A stretch of 37,731 nucleotides of DNA from Planctomycetota bacterium (GCA_022563315.1 JADFNO010000016.1:1-37731); one strand, 5' to 3'. Numbered from the stretch's first letter, positions 16,732 through 25,934 are shown. The notes: generated by a model from the sequence alone, not told the origin. Numbers and translations: made by a program.

Positions 16732-17562
16732 TCAGGTGTTGGTGTTGGTGAGCGCTTCAATGATCTCTTGGGCCAATTCTTCGGTGGCCGCGGCGACGAT
16801 GGTCGTCCTCTGGCGGAGGTCGGTGAACGCCGGGAGCGGGTTGCCTTGGGCGTCGAGCACACAGCCGCCGGCCTCCTGAAGGATTGTGGCCGCGGCGAGA
16901 AAGCTCTCGGGCGTCAAACGCCCACGTACATCAATGTGCGCATCCAGCGAGCCGTCGGCCACCAGAGCAATCGCGCGGGAGGCACATCCATAAGAGCGCA
17001 CCGCACGAGCGCTGGCGAACAAGGCGCCCAGCGGGGAGGTCGGCGCAAAGTGGTTGAGCTCGCAGGAGACGAACGCGTCCTTGATCTTTCGGGTGCTCGC
17101 GGTCCGGATCTGATTGGTTCCGCGGTGGACTCCGCCGCCCCGGATGCAGATCAAGGGATCTTCCTCTCCGAGATCGCCCGTCAGGGCCGCGATCACCCGG
17201 TCAAGAGCGATCGGAGCTTCGGCCGGAAGCACGGCGATCGCGACCGACGACAGCGGCAGGCACCGTGACCAGTTGTCCGAGCCGTCCACGGGATCGACGA
17301 CGAAGCGGTAGGCGGGCTCGGCCCTTCCGAAACGGTGCTCTTCTGATTCCTCAGAGAGAATGATCCCGCTGTCGAGTTCTCCCTCGAGGATTCGCCGCAC
17401 GGCCGCGTCAGCCGCGAGATCGAAGGCTCGCTGGCGGTCCCCTTTGGGGTTCGTGCCATGGGTCTCCTGTGCATGGCTGGTGGACAAGCCTGCGAGGGCT
17501 TCTCGGACACCGCCGTGGAGACGTCTGAGCACTGTCGCCAGGTCGGTCTGGAGGACGGTCAT
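16732..17562 (-). CDS. Inositol-monophosphatase-family protein
   Basis: Member of the IMPase/FBPase metal-dependent phosphatase family, about 276 residues. The glutamate motif LSEESEE and the core DPVDGSDNW (DPxDGSxN), which bind Mg2+, are intact. The C-terminal family motif WDxAAG is not: the aligned stretch reads PESFLAAATILQEAGG, so the usual third metal-binding Asp appears replaced by Ser. It lies between inositol-3-phosphate synthase (13 nt upstream) and the cytidylyltransferase fusion. It is therefore a candidate inositol-phosphate phosphatase or the phosphatase for di-inositol phosphate phosphate. A GTG at 17565 immediately precedes the ATG at 17562; GAGAG lies about 12 nt upstream. 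The family is clear; activity with the altered motif is uncertain. Confidence 0.85.
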   Translation of the reverse strand: MTVLQTDLATVLRRLHGGVREALAGLSTSHAQETHGTNPKGDRQRAFDLAADAAVRRILEGELDSGIILSEESEEHRFGRAEPAYRFVVDPVDGSDNWSRCLPLSSVAIAVLPAEAPIALDRVIAALTGDLGEEDPLICIRGGGVHRGTNQIRTASTRKIKDAFVSCELNHFAPTSPLGALFASARAVRSYGCASRAIALVADGSLDAHIDVRGRLTPESFLAAATILQEAGGCVLDAQGNPLPAFTDLRQRTTIVAAATEELAQEIIEALTNTNT

Positions 17563-17575
17563 CACACCGACGCTC

Positions 17576-18712
17576 TCACGCTCCGGCTGCCGCCAGCATC
17601 TCGTGGCTGGTCAGGATCGGGATCTCGTGATCGTCCTCGATCCATTGCTCCAGCAGATCCCGGGCCTCCGAATCACGGAACTGCTTCGGCGGGTGCTTCA
17701 TGCAGACCGCTGAGATCTCCCGAAGTGGTCCGCCGATCTCCCGATCAAGCGCCAGCTTGGCGCATCGAATCGCGTCGATGACGATGCCGGCGCTGTTCGG
17801 GGAATCCTCCACGCTGAGTCGCAGTTCCAGGTTCATGGGAACGTCGCCGAAGCCATCCCATTCCATCCGCACGAAGCAAATCTTGTTGTCTTTCTGCCAC
17901 GGAACATAGTCGGAGGGACCGATGTGGATGTTCTCCGGGGCGAGTGGCTCATCGAGCTGCGACTGCACGGATTCGGTCTTGGAGATCCGCTTTGACTTGA
18001 GGCGGTGCTGCTCAATCATGTTGAGGAAGTCGGTGTTGCCGCCGGTGTTGAGCTGGTAGGTCCGTCTGAGCTTCACGCCCCGGTCGCCCATGAGGCGGGC
18101 CAGCATCCGGTGTACGATCGTCGCGCCAAACTGACTCTTGATGTCGTCACCGACGATCGGAATGTTCCTCTCGCGGAATCGCTTGCCCCACTGTAGATCG
18201 GAGGCGATGAAGACCGGCACACAGTTGACGAAGGCGACGCCTGTATCCAGGCAGGCCTGGGCATAGTGGTGGACGGCCACCTCAGAACCCACCGGCATGT
18301 AACACACGAGGACTTCCGCCCCGGTTTCCCGCAGCACCTCGGCCACGTCGCACGGTTCCTCGTCTGCGACCCGAAACGCCTGGGCCTCGGGATACTCGTT
18401 CATGTGGGCGGCGACGCCATCCAGAACCGGGCCCATCTGTACGGTAACCCCGTATGCCGGAAGATCGCGCTGAAAGATCGTTGTACACTGAGGCGGGGCA
18501 AAGATCGCCTCCTCAAGCGGCTCGCCGACCTTCCGCCGATCGACATCAAAGGCCGCAACAGCGCGAACGTCCTCAAGGCGGTAGCCGCCGAGGGTTGTAT
18601 GCATCAGCCCGGTAGTTTCAGCGGAAGTATGGGTGCGGTAGTACTCGATTCCCTGTAGAAGCGAGCTGGCGCAATTGCCCACACCCGCCACGGCAAGCCG
18701 AATGGTCTTCAC
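17576..18712 (-). CDS. ino1: Inositol-3-phosphate synthase
   Basis: NAD-dependent cyclase converting glucose-6-phosphate to myo-inositol-3-phosphate, cytosolic, 378 residues, the size of the short bacterial/archaeal form. Visible family features are the N-terminal Rossmann motif RLAVAGVGNCASSLLQG, the core VNCVPVFIAS, GDDIKSQFGATIVHR, QLNTGGNTDFLNM and KRISKTESVQSQL, and PSDYVPWQKDNK. I chose the GTG at 18712 because a strong AGGAG lies 8 nt upstream; the longer in-frame extension is not protein-like. It is the first gene of a minus-strand operon with the phosphatase, the cytidylyltransferase/CDP-alcohol transferase and an NPD flavoenzyme, and supplies their inositol phosphate. A promoter-like pair lies about 120 bp upstream. 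Confidence 0.93.
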   Translation of the reverse strand: MKTIRLAVAGVGNCASSLLQGIEYYRTHTSAETTGLMHTTLGGYRLEDVRAVAAFDVDRRKVGEPLEEAIFAPPQCTTIFQRDLPAYGVTVQMGPVLDGVAAHMNEYPEAQAFRVADEEPCDVAEVLRETGAEVLVCYMPVGSEVAVHHYAQACLDTGVAFVNCVPVFIASDLQWGKRFRERNIPIVGDDIKSQFGATIVHRMLARLMGDRGVKLRRTYQLNTGGNTDFLNMIEQHRLKSKRISKTESVQSQLDEPLAPENIHIGPSDYVPWQKDNKICFVRMEWDGFGDVPMNLELRLSVEDSPNSAGIVIDAIRCAKLALDREIGGPLREISAVCMKHPPKQFRDSEARDLLEQWIEDDHEIPILTSHEMLAAAGA

Positions 18713-19317
18713 GAGGTGATCTCCTTTGACGTGACACGCCACGTCAAGCGGCTTCGGGGACGCAGGTTGGAAAGCCCGGTTGCCTGCCCGCAGCCATCTG
18801 GCCGGGCGGCGTTCTCCCAAGCCCCGCCAGTATACGGTATTCCACCGCAACCGTCAGGAAATGGCACGGGAGTTGCTCCCGCCGGTCCAGAAGCGGGATA
18901 TCGCTCCTCAAAGACATCTTCGTACCTCGGATCCAGGTGCGACAACCTCGCGCCTGCTCGGATAGAGTTGCGCGACCCGACCGCTCCCACAACTGACGGA
19001 GGCGGACGGACATGATCTCGAACTTCGCCCGTCGTGACTGTCTTGATACTGCTATCGCTGCTGGAACCGGAGTCGCGTCTGGAATCAAGAGTCGCTGGTC
19101 GCGGGGCGCTTTCTCGATGACCTGGCCGGTGGTGACGATTCGGCTCTTGGTCAAAGGCCGGCCCGGCGCTAGGGACGGCAAGGCCCCGCCGTACGGCGAC
19201 ACCGAGACCGCGTACATGAACATGCGTGGATCTCTTGGTGCGTCCAACGCCGCTACTGCATCGCCGACCGGCGGGAGAATGATTGCCGACAACAGGAGCG
19301 CCCCCCGCCATAGCTGG
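18713..19317. other. Intergenic region between greA and the inositol operon
   Basis: About 600 bases without a recognised gene. Two minus-strand frames are open through most of it, which in GC-rich DNA carries little weight. One contains a hydrophobic stretch (ALLLSAIILPPVGDAVAAL) just after the greA stop, but no start codon with a ribosome-binding site was found. The candidate promoter of the inositol operon lies at 18829-18857. Confidence 0.45.
18829..18857 (-). promoter_or_regulatory. Candidate promoter of the inositol operon
   Basis: On the minus strand, CTGACG (18857-18852) and TATACT (18834-18829) are separated by 17 bp. That would place the transcript start near 18822 and give a leader of about 110 nt before the GTG at 18712. 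Matches are 4 of 6 and 5 of 6 to the housekeeping consensus. This is prediction only. Confidence 0.4.
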
Positions 19318-19782
19318 TCACTGAATCTCGATGATCTCGAAGCGCTTCGCGCCGTGGGGAAGATCGGCGCGGATGGTGCTTCCAACTTCCGCCTTCATCA
19401 AGGCCATACCCATTGGTGAGTTGGGCGTGACCTCGATGTAGTCAGCGTCCATCGACCCGCTCGTCTCACCGACCAGTCGATAGAGATCCTCTTCGCCCGT
19501 TTTTACATCACGGAGACGAACGGTAGCGCCAATGAACACCATCCCCGCCGGGACGTTCGTATCGTCAACGACGACGGCGGTCGCGAGCTTCGCTTTCAGG
19601 TCGCGGATTTTGCGCTCGTCATGGCCTTGATCTTCCTTGGCCGTGTGATACTCAGCGTTCTCCTTGAGATCACCATGCTTGCGGGCCCGGCCGATGCGGT
19701 CTGACAGCTCGACCCGCCGGTCGATAAGCGCCTTGAGTTGCTCCTCCAAACGGGCCTTTTCTTCTGCGGTCATGTAGTTCAT
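19318..19782 (-). CDS. greA: Transcription elongation factor GreA
   Basis: Rescues backtracked RNA polymerase by stimulating transcript cleavage. At 154 residues it matches the family length. The N-terminal antiparallel coiled coil (residues 1-75: YMTAEEKARLEEQLKALI, then GDLKENAEYHTAKEDQ with the acidic tip) is followed by the FKBP-like C-terminal domain (IGATVRLRDVKTGEED, then VTPNSPMGMALMKAEVG). No Shine-Dalgarno is seen. A TAGAAT hexamer ends 10 nt before the ATG, consistent with a leaderless or near-leaderless transcript. Confidence 0.95.
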   Translation of the reverse strand: MNYMTAEEKARLEEQLKALIDRRVELSDRIGRARKHGDLKENAEYHTAKEDQGHDERKIRDLKAKLATAVVVDDTNVPAGMVFIGATVRLRDVKTGEEDLYRLVGETSGSMDADYIEVTPNSPMGMALMKAEVGSTIRADLPHGAKRFEIIEIQ

Positions 19783-19843
19783 AGCTACGGTTATTCTAAC
19801 GCAAATGACTTGATCGCCGCAAACTGAATCTCACCGAGCTTCT

Positions 19844-21103
19844 TTAGCCCCCCGCCGCGATCATCTTCGCCAGCCGATCGAGGCCGATCTGAACTTGGGC
19901 TTTCGGCGGCCCGAACGAAAAACGCACAAAATTGGTCAATGGCGATGGACCGGGTCGCTGTCGATTGGGGTTCACGTCGAAATACTCACCCGGCACGGTC
20001 AGAACCTGATGTTTGAAGGCTTCATTCATAAAACCCTCGCCGGTGTTCAGCGGTTCAGGGAGGTTTCGCACGGATCCGAAAACGTAGAACGTCCCCTGGG
20101 GATTCCCGGGAAACTCGACGCCCATGTCGCGCAAGCGCGCCAGTGCGACACGCTGCTTGTCGGCAAAGACGGTGCGCACCGCATTGGTTTCTTGATCCGC
20201 CCGGCCAGGTTCAAGGACATCAACCGCAGCTCGCTGAATTGGGCGCGAGGCTCCGCCATCCAGGAAGCTACCCGCTGCGGTCAGCTCGCGAATGATCGCC
20301 CGAGGCGCGACCACCCAACCCACGCGCCAACCGGGATACCGAAAGCATTTCGTCAGCCCGTCGAAGATCACTACCGGGTCGCGATCCACCTCCTCAACAA
20401 ACGCGGCGCTACTCACCGGCCCCGTCGCCCCAGGCGTGTAGATGTAGTGGGAATAGAACTCATCCATCAGCAGAGTGCAGTTGCGAGTTCGGGCCATCCC
20501 GACCCATGCCCTCAATTCGTCACCTTGAATTATCATCCCAGTCGGGTTGCACGGATTACTGATCAAGAGCGCGCCGATATTGTCACGGCCGATGCGCTCA
20601 TCTAATTCCTCAGGGTCAATCCGGAAGCCAACCTCCTCGGAAAGTTCGATCCATGCAGGATCGATCCGATGAAACGTCGTCATCAAATCTTCGTAGGCGG
20701 TATAGTCGGGCGTGAAATACCCTAAGCGCACATGATCCAGCGCCGCGCCGCAGCGCGACAACGCCAGGCGACCACCGGCTGATATCGCGACATTATCCGC
20801 AGCGTATTGCGACGCATGACCTTGACGAAACAGCCGGTTGTAGTGCGCCGCCACAGCTTCGCGCAGTTCATCAATACCCTCAACTGCGCCGTAGGCGTGA
20901 TCGTCGAGGGCCAAGTCAATACGATCCGGACGCGGCGGCGCCCCTTCAAGCTCGCCGACCTCCGGCTGACCCTGACCCAGATTGATCCAATCCGGGTCGC
21001 CCATGCGAAAGCCGACTTCCATCGCCTGCACGTTGACGCGGATCACCCCCATGAACGGCAGGTGTCGAAAGGCCATGGTCGAATCCATTTGGTCGCTGAG
21101 CAT
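19844..21103 (-). CDS. PLP-dependent class I/II aminotransferase
   Basis: Fold-type I aminotransferase of 419 residues, close to the family norm of about 390-420. The PLP-binding lysine is Lys252 in FDGLTKCFRYPGWRVGW. The cofactor-contacting NPCNPTG (183-189) and MDEFYSHY (Asp214, Tyr217) are intact, as is the C-terminal FVRFSFGPP with its substrate-carboxylate arginine. The opening NLGQGQPEVG also fits. The amino-donor and keto-acid specificity cannot be told. It stands alone between greA and the RNA methyltransferase gene, about 60 nt from each. A TAGAAT hexamer ends 9 nt before the ATG, while the possible ribosome-binding site (GGGTGG) is poor. Confidence 0.9.
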   Translation of the reverse strand: MLSDQMDSTMAFRHLPFMGVIRVNVQAMEVGFRMGDPDWINLGQGQPEVGELEGAPPRPDRIDLALDDHAYGAVEGIDELREAVAAHYNRLFRQGHASQYAADNVAISAGGRLALSRCGAALDHVRLGYFTPDYTAYEDLMTTFHRIDPAWIELSEEVGFRIDPEELDERIGRDNIGALLISNPCNPTGMIIQGDELRAWVGMARTRNCTLLMDEFYSHYIYTPGATGPVSSAAFVEEVDRDPVVIFDGLTKCFRYPGWRVGWVVAPRAIIRELTAAGSFLDGGASRPIQRAAVDVLEPGRADQETNAVRTVFADKQRVALARLRDMGVEFPGNPQGTFYVFGSVRNLPEPLNTGEGFMNEAFKHQVLTVPGEYFDVNPNRQRPGPSPLTNFVRFSFGPPKAQVQIGLDRLAKMIAAGG

Positions 21104-21163
21104 TGTCCACCCATTCTACATCAAGGGTGGATTGTGCCGAAGGGACGGGCTCGGCAATCTCGC

Positions 21164-22330
21164 TCAGCGTTCCAGCGAGCCCTGGTATAGCTCGTACTCT
21201 AGCAGCCGACACTCAATCTTGGCATTCATGAACAGAATCCGCCGGCTGGCGCGCAGGCCGATGCGCTTGCTCAGATCGCGATTACCCGTGAATACGTAGC
21301 CCTTCCAGCCCCGGCAGCGCTGTTTGAGAAAGTCGCCGATGCGCGCGTAGACCGGCTCGAGGGTGGCTCGTTCTCCCAACCGTTCGCCGTATTCGGGATT
21401 CAGAATGACAACTCCGGGCTGCTCCGGCATTGGTGTCTCGGCGAAATCGCATTCGACAAACTCGATAAGTTGTTCGACGCCGGCCGTCAAGGCGTTCTTG
21501 CGAGCGGCAACCAGCGCGCGTGGATCGATGTCCGAGGCCACAATCGGCGGAGGCGGCTGCGATCGGCCCTGCTTGCGCGTTTCGTTGCGGATCGTCCGCC
21601 AGGCATCCTCATCGTGCAGCTTCGTGTGCATGAAGCTGTAGTTTGTTCGTAGTAACCCCGGAGCTCGACCCGTGGCGATGAGCGCGGCTTCGATGGCGAG
21701 CGTGCCGCTTCCACACATCGGATTCACCAACGGCAACCCGCCGTCATATCCCGCCGCCATCACAACGGCGGCCGCGAGTGTTTCCTGCATCGGCGCGGTG
21801 TGCGGCATCTTGCGGTAGCCGCGATCGGCAAGCCGCCGGCCGTTCGTGTTCAGGTATATCCACGCGCGATCATCCGCCCAGTACAGATGAATCACGACCC
21901 CGGAACGGTCCGATCCGCTGTCCGGCCGAGCGCCGGTCCGCTTTGCAATGCGATCGACGATGGCATCTTTCAACACGAGATTCGGATACATCGAGTTGGT
22001 GATCTTGGGATGATCGACATTCGAGGTTACGGTGAAGTACGAATCGTTCGGGATCAATTCCTCCCACGCAAAGGATGCGGTGTGACGATACAACGCCTTG
22101 GGCGAAGGGCAGCGGAAGCGTTTCAGCAGCCACATCACATGCAAAGCCGTACGAAGATGCAGATTCAGGCGCATGCAGTCGGGCAATGTCGCGCCGATGT
22201 GTACGCCTGCATAGTCTTCATCCTGAATCTCGAATCCAAGGGCAGCGACCTCTTCGCGCAGGTAGGGCGTGACGTGCTGCGAGCACATGATGCGCGTCAG
22301 GCGTTTCTTGTTGATGTCAATCGTCAGCAT
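21164..22330 (-). CDS. THUMP-domain RNA methyltransferase (RlmL/Trm14 type)
   Basis: SAM-dependent N2-guanine RNA methyltransferase of the RlmL N-terminal/Trm14 (UPF0020) family, 388 residues. An N-terminal ferredoxin-like and THUMP RNA-binding region (about 1-165, YLREEVAALGFEI and later IYLNTNGRRLADRGYR) precedes the catalytic domain. That domain has motif I in NPMCGSGTLAIEAA (about 203-216), an ASDIDPRAL strand (about 265-273) and the catalytic loop NPEYGERLG at 311-319. The last is usually NPPYGERL, so the second proline is replaced by Glu. The target (23S rRNA or tRNA) is unresolved. I chose the ATG at 22330 (MLTIDINKKR); upstream sequence is not protein-like. It diverges from typA. Confidence 0.88.
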   Translation of the reverse strand: MLTIDINKKRLTRIMCSQHVTPYLREEVAALGFEIQDEDYAGVHIGATLPDCMRLNLHLRTALHVMWLLKRFRCPSPKALYRHTASFAWEELIPNDSYFTVTSNVDHPKITNSMYPNLVLKDAIVDRIAKRTGARPDSGSDRSGVVIHLYWADDRAWIYLNTNGRRLADRGYRKMPHTAPMQETLAAAVVMAAGYDGGLPLVNPMCGSGTLAIEAALIATGRAPGLLRTNYSFMHTKLHDEDAWRTIRNETRKQGRSQPPPPIVASDIDPRALVAARKNALTAGVEQLIEFVECDFAETPMPEQPGVVILNPEYGERLGERATLEPVYARIGDFLKQRCRGWKGYVFTGNRDLSKRIGLRASRRILFMNAKIECRLLEYELYQGSLER

Positions 22331-22508
22331 GAACAATACGAAGCGACGTCGGTGATAACAGGTTGGAGTCTTCAGTCGTAAGCCCAATGCCGAGCCTGGG
22401 TTTGGACACAGGGAGACCCTAGGAGATGCCATCGCTTGCGACCAGTACGAGACGCAATTGCATTCTGTCTATGGCGTTGTCCGTATTCGGCGCTATGATC
22501 TTCGCCTC

Positions 22509-24383
22509 ATGCTCCACCCAGCCGACCCAAACCTGCGGAACGTGGCCATCATTGCCCACGTCGATCATGGCAAGACCACCCTCGTGGACGCGCTGCTTGC
22601 GTGCTGCGGCTCCCTTGATGCTCGACAGGAAGCGACTGATTGCGTGCTCGATTCGGACCCCCTGGAGCGCGAGCGCGGAATCACGATCTTCTCCAAAAAT
22701 TGCGCAATCACCTTTCGTCCCACCGATGGTGAGCACGCAGGCGAGACGTTTCGCATCAATCTGATCGATACGCCGGGCCATGCAGATTTCGGAGGCGAGG
22801 TTGAGCGCGTGCTCAAGATGGCGGATGGTGTGCTGTTACTTGTTGACGCCTTCGAAGGGCCGATGCCGCAGACCCGGTTTGTGCTTGGTAAAGCGTTAGA
22901 GCTCGATCATCCGCTTATCGTGGTTGTCAATAAATGCGATCGGCGTGATGCTCGACCTGATGACGTGCTCACCGAGGTCTTTGATTTACTAGTCGCACTG
23001 AAAGCAAGTGACGAGCGACTGGACTTTCCCGTGATCTACGCATCCGGCCGAGATGGTTGGGCATCAGCCGATGTTGACAAACCCACCGATGACATAGAAC
23101 CCCTACTTCACGCGATTATAAAGCACCTTCCCGCGCCGGTGGGATACTCGGATGTGCCGCTTCAGATGCTCATTACCACCCAGGACTATTCATCGTATGT
23201 GGGACGTATTGCGATTGGTCGCGTCTTTGCCGGCGCCATAAGCGCCGGGCAAGCGGTCAATATATGCCAAGCAGATGGGACGAATCGGCCGGCAAAGGTG
23301 CAAAGGCTCTATCGCTTCGAGGATCTGGGGCGAACGCCGACTGATGTCATTCAAGTCGGGGATCTTTGTGCAGTTGAGGGACTTGGTGAGTTTGAGATCG
23401 GCGACACGATCGCGTGTCCTGATCTGCCGAACCCTATCGCGCGTGTTTCGGTAGATGAGCCGACGCTCCACATGCTCTTTCGCATTAACGACTCGCCCTT
23501 TTCAGGGAGAGAAGGAAAATACCTGACGTCCAGGCAATTGTCAGAAAGGCTTGATCGTGAACTGCGGTCAAACTTAGCCCTTCGGGTTGAGCCCGGTTCG
23601 ACATCCGAAGAGTTCCGCGTGTCAGGGAGAGGCCTACTCCACCTTGGCATACTGCTGGAAAACATGCGCCGCGAGGGATACGAGCTGTCCGTTGGTCGAC
23701 CCGAGGTCATTGAGAAGGAAATCGATGGCTTGCGCTGTGAGCCGATCGAATTGCTTACGGTTGACGTTGATCAAGAGAACATTGGGCCGGTGCTCGAACT
23801 GTTAGGATCGCGCGGCGGTGAGATTCGATCTTTGGACCCGCGTGGCGAACGAATGCACGTGGAATGTGAAATCCCCGCCCGTGGATTGATCGGTATGCGA
23901 AGCAGGATGCTCACCGCAACGTCGGGACAGGCGGTCATGTATCACAGCTTTCAACGCTACGCGCCGATTCGCAATATCGATCAACATCGGGCCAACGGCG
24001 TGATGGTTGCGACCGAAACGGGCACGGCGACGGCCTATGCACTGCTGAATCTGTCGGAGCGCGGCGTGATGTTTGTCAAACCGCAGGACCCTGTTTACGA
24101 GGGACAAATCGTCGGCGAAAACAGTCGAGAGAACGACCTCGGTGTGAATGTCGCAAAGGGCAAGGCGTTTTCCAATGTTCGTGAATCGACCAAAGAGGCG
24201 ACGGTCGTGCTCAAGGCTGCGCGAACGATATCGCTGGAAGCTGCGTTGGAATATATCGAGTCCGATGAACTGGTCGAGATTACGCCGGAGTCGATTCGAC
24301 TTCGCAAGAAGCTGCTGAGTGAGTCGCAGCGCAAACGCGCGGATCGCCATCACAAGACCGCCGCCGCGGGGCGTCGCAACTAA
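22509..24383 (+). CDS. typA: Ribosome-associated GTPase TypA/BipA
   Basis: Translational GTPase acting on 50S assembly and stress adaptation, 624 residues, slightly longer than the usual 605-615. G1 is AHVDHGKTT (about 16-24); the switch and G3 region is DTPGHADFGGEVERVL, and the G4 motif is NKCDR. The distinguishing C-terminal BipA region includes EIPARGLIGMRSRMLTATSG and NVRESTKEATVVLKAARTIS. I chose the ATG at 22509, because family members begin NPNLRNVAIIAHVDHG. There is no Shine-Dalgarno, and a TATGAT hexamer ends 9 nt before the ATG, suggesting a near-leaderless message. The last residues (RKKLLSESQRKRADRHHKT) are a normal basic tail. Confidence 0.95.
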   Translation: MLHPADPNLRNVAIIAHVDHGKTTLVDALLACCGSLDARQEATDCVLDSDPLERERGITIFSKNCAITFRPTDGEHAGETFRINLIDTPGHADFGGEVERVLKMADGVLLLVDAFEGPMPQTRFVLGKALELDHPLIVVVNKCDRRDARPDDVLTEVFDLLVALKASDERLDFPVIYASGRDGWASADVDKPTDDIEPLLHAIIKHLPAPVGYSDVPLQMLITTQDYSSYVGRIAIGRVFAGAISAGQAVNICQADGTNRPAKVQRLYRFEDLGRTPTDVIQVGDLCAVEGLGEFEIGDTIACPDLPNPIARVSVDEPTLHMLFRINDSPFSGREGKYLTSRQLSERLDRELRSNLALRVEPGSTSEEFRVSGRGLLHLGILLENMRREGYELSVGRPEVIEKEIDGLRCEPIELLTVDVDQENIGPVLELLGSRGGEIRSLDPRGERMHVECEIPARGLIGMRSRMLTATSGQAVMYHSFQRYAPIRNIDQHRANGVMVATETGTATAYALLNLSERGVMFVKPQDPVYEGQIVGENSRENDLGVNVAKGKAFSNVRESTKEATVVLKAARTISLEAALEYIESDELVEITPESIRLRKKLLSESQRKRADRHHKTAAAGRRN

Positions 24384-24554
24384 TCGGTAGGCGGGCCTTG
24401 GGCTTGGCGCACGCAATGCTGTAAGCATGGTCCTGAACGCCAACTCGGGTAACGTCGGCGAGGGCGACTCGAACCGCTCGTTCATTCGCGGTAGCGCGGA
24501 TGTTTTGCCGGGCCGGACGGTGACAAACCCGAGCATCTGTGGTATCGAAGTGCT

Positions 24555-25934
24555 ATGGCCAGCGAAAGTGAGCACCGCAGCGGCACCGATCAGGGCTTGA
24601 AGCGCATTCTGGGGCCGGTGGATGCCACGTGCATCGTCATCGGCGCCATCATCGGCGTGGGAATCTTCTCCACACCGAGTCAGGTCGCCCAGGTCGCGGG
24701 GTCAGGGAGCATGGCGCTTACGGCGTGGGCGATCGGCGGCGCCATCGCCTTGATGGGCGCGCTCACCTTTGCCGAACTAGGCGGTCTGTATCCACGCACG
24801 GGTGGGCAGTACGAGATCCTGCGCGATGCCTACAGCCCTTTGCCAGCCTTTCTATTCGTGTTCTGTAACGCGACGGCTATCCAGGCGGGAGCGATCGCGG
24901 TCATTGCCATCATTTGCGCGAAGCACTTGGGTCTTGCGATAGGAAACGAAATTACCGGCACGTTCGCCATGACGTTGAGTGCGGCGGGACTAATTGTCGG
25001 GCTTACGGCGGCCAACGCTTTGGGCGTTCGTTGGGGATCGCGAATCCAGAATCTGACCGTCTATGCCAAGGTGTTGACGCTGATTGTCGTGACGATTCTC
25101 GCGATCATGACCGAGTCGCCGGTGACGGAAGTGGTTGCAACGGAGAGCACCGAACAAAGTGATTCAGGCAGGGCCCCCATCGTTCTCATCTTTGCCGCGC
25201 TCGTGCCGGCCTTCTTTGCCTTTGGCGGTTGGCAATCTGCACTGTGGATGGCGGGCGAAATTCGCCAGCCGAAGCGCAACGTCCCATTGGCCATCGTGGG
25301 CGGCGTGCTCGTCGTCGTGACGATTTATCTCCTCGTGAACTGGGCGTACCTACGACTCTTGGGATACGACGGCGTTGTCGGAAGTCAGACAATTGCTGCG
25401 GACGCGGTCGCCAAAGCGTGGCCGAACATAGGGAGGCGCGTCGCGGGCGCTGCGGTTGCCGTCTCTGCCTTCGGTGTTCTCAACGCTCAGCTTCTCGGCG
25501 GGCCACGCCTCATCTACAGCATGGCGAACGATGGTCGCTTCTTTCGACTGTTCGCCCATGTAAACACACGATTCAAGACGCCCGTGGCCGCGATCGTTCT
25601 GCTCGGATTGATGGCGCTAGTGCTCTTGATTGTGGCCGGACAACACGCCGTTGAAAAACTCACCACCGGCGTGGTGTTCATCGACAGTGTGTTCTTCGCG
25701 CTGACCGGCCTCGCGCTGATCGTGCTTCGAAAGAGGCGCCCGCGGGCCGAACGCCCCATGCGCGTTCCGGGGTACCCGGTCGTTCCACTCTTGTTTGTGT
25801 TGGGCGAGCTGTGCATCCTCGCGGGCGCGTTGTTCTATTCCGAGCAACGCATCACAGTGCTGATCGGCGTCGGCTGGATCCTTGGCGCGACGCTGTTGTA
25901 TTTCCTCTTCTTCTATGGGTCACGACGCCAATGA
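24555..25934 (+). CDS. APC-family amino acid permease
   Basis: Inner-membrane amino acid/polyamine/organocation transporter, 459 residues with about twelve hydrophobic helices. Helix 1 carries the substrate-binding unwound segment VIGAIIGVGIFSTPSQVAQ. The family motif FAELGGLYPRTGGQYEILRDAYSP follows helix 2, and GGWQSALWMAGEIRQPKRNVP lies at about helix 6. The C-terminus ends in a hydrophobic helix, LGATLLYFLFFYG. The amino acid transported cannot be told from sequence. It lies 171 nt after typA on the same strand. The start ATG has no strong ribosome-binding site; TATCGA lies 6 nt upstream. Confidence 0.92.
   Translation: MASESEHRSGTDQGLKRILGPVDATCIVIGAIIGVGIFSTPSQVAQVAGSGSMALTAWAIGGAIALMGALTFAELGGLYPRTGGQYEILRDAYSPLPAFLFVFCNATAIQAGAIAVIAIICAKHLGLAIGNEITGTFAMTLSAAGLIVGLTAANALGVRWGSRIQNLTVYAKVLTLIVVTILAIMTESPVTEVVATESTEQSDSGRAPIVLIFAALVPAFFAFGGWQSALWMAGEIRQPKRNVPLAIVGGVLVVVTIYLLVNWAYLRLLGYDGVVGSQTIAADAVAKAWPNIGRRVAGAAVAVSAFGVLNAQLLGGPRLIYSMANDGRFFRLFAHVNTRFKTPVAAIVLLGLMALVLLIVAGQHAVEKLTTGVVFIDSVFFALTGLALIVLRKRRPRAERPMRVPGYPVVPLLFVLGELCILAGALFYSEQRITVLIGVGWILGATLLYFLFFYGSRRQ

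Noticed and set aside
18744-19313. Long minus-strand open frame with a hydrophobic start between greA and the inositol operon
   Set aside because: Two overlapping minus frames are open here, as is common in GC-rich DNA; no start codon with a ribosome-binding site and no recognisable domain.
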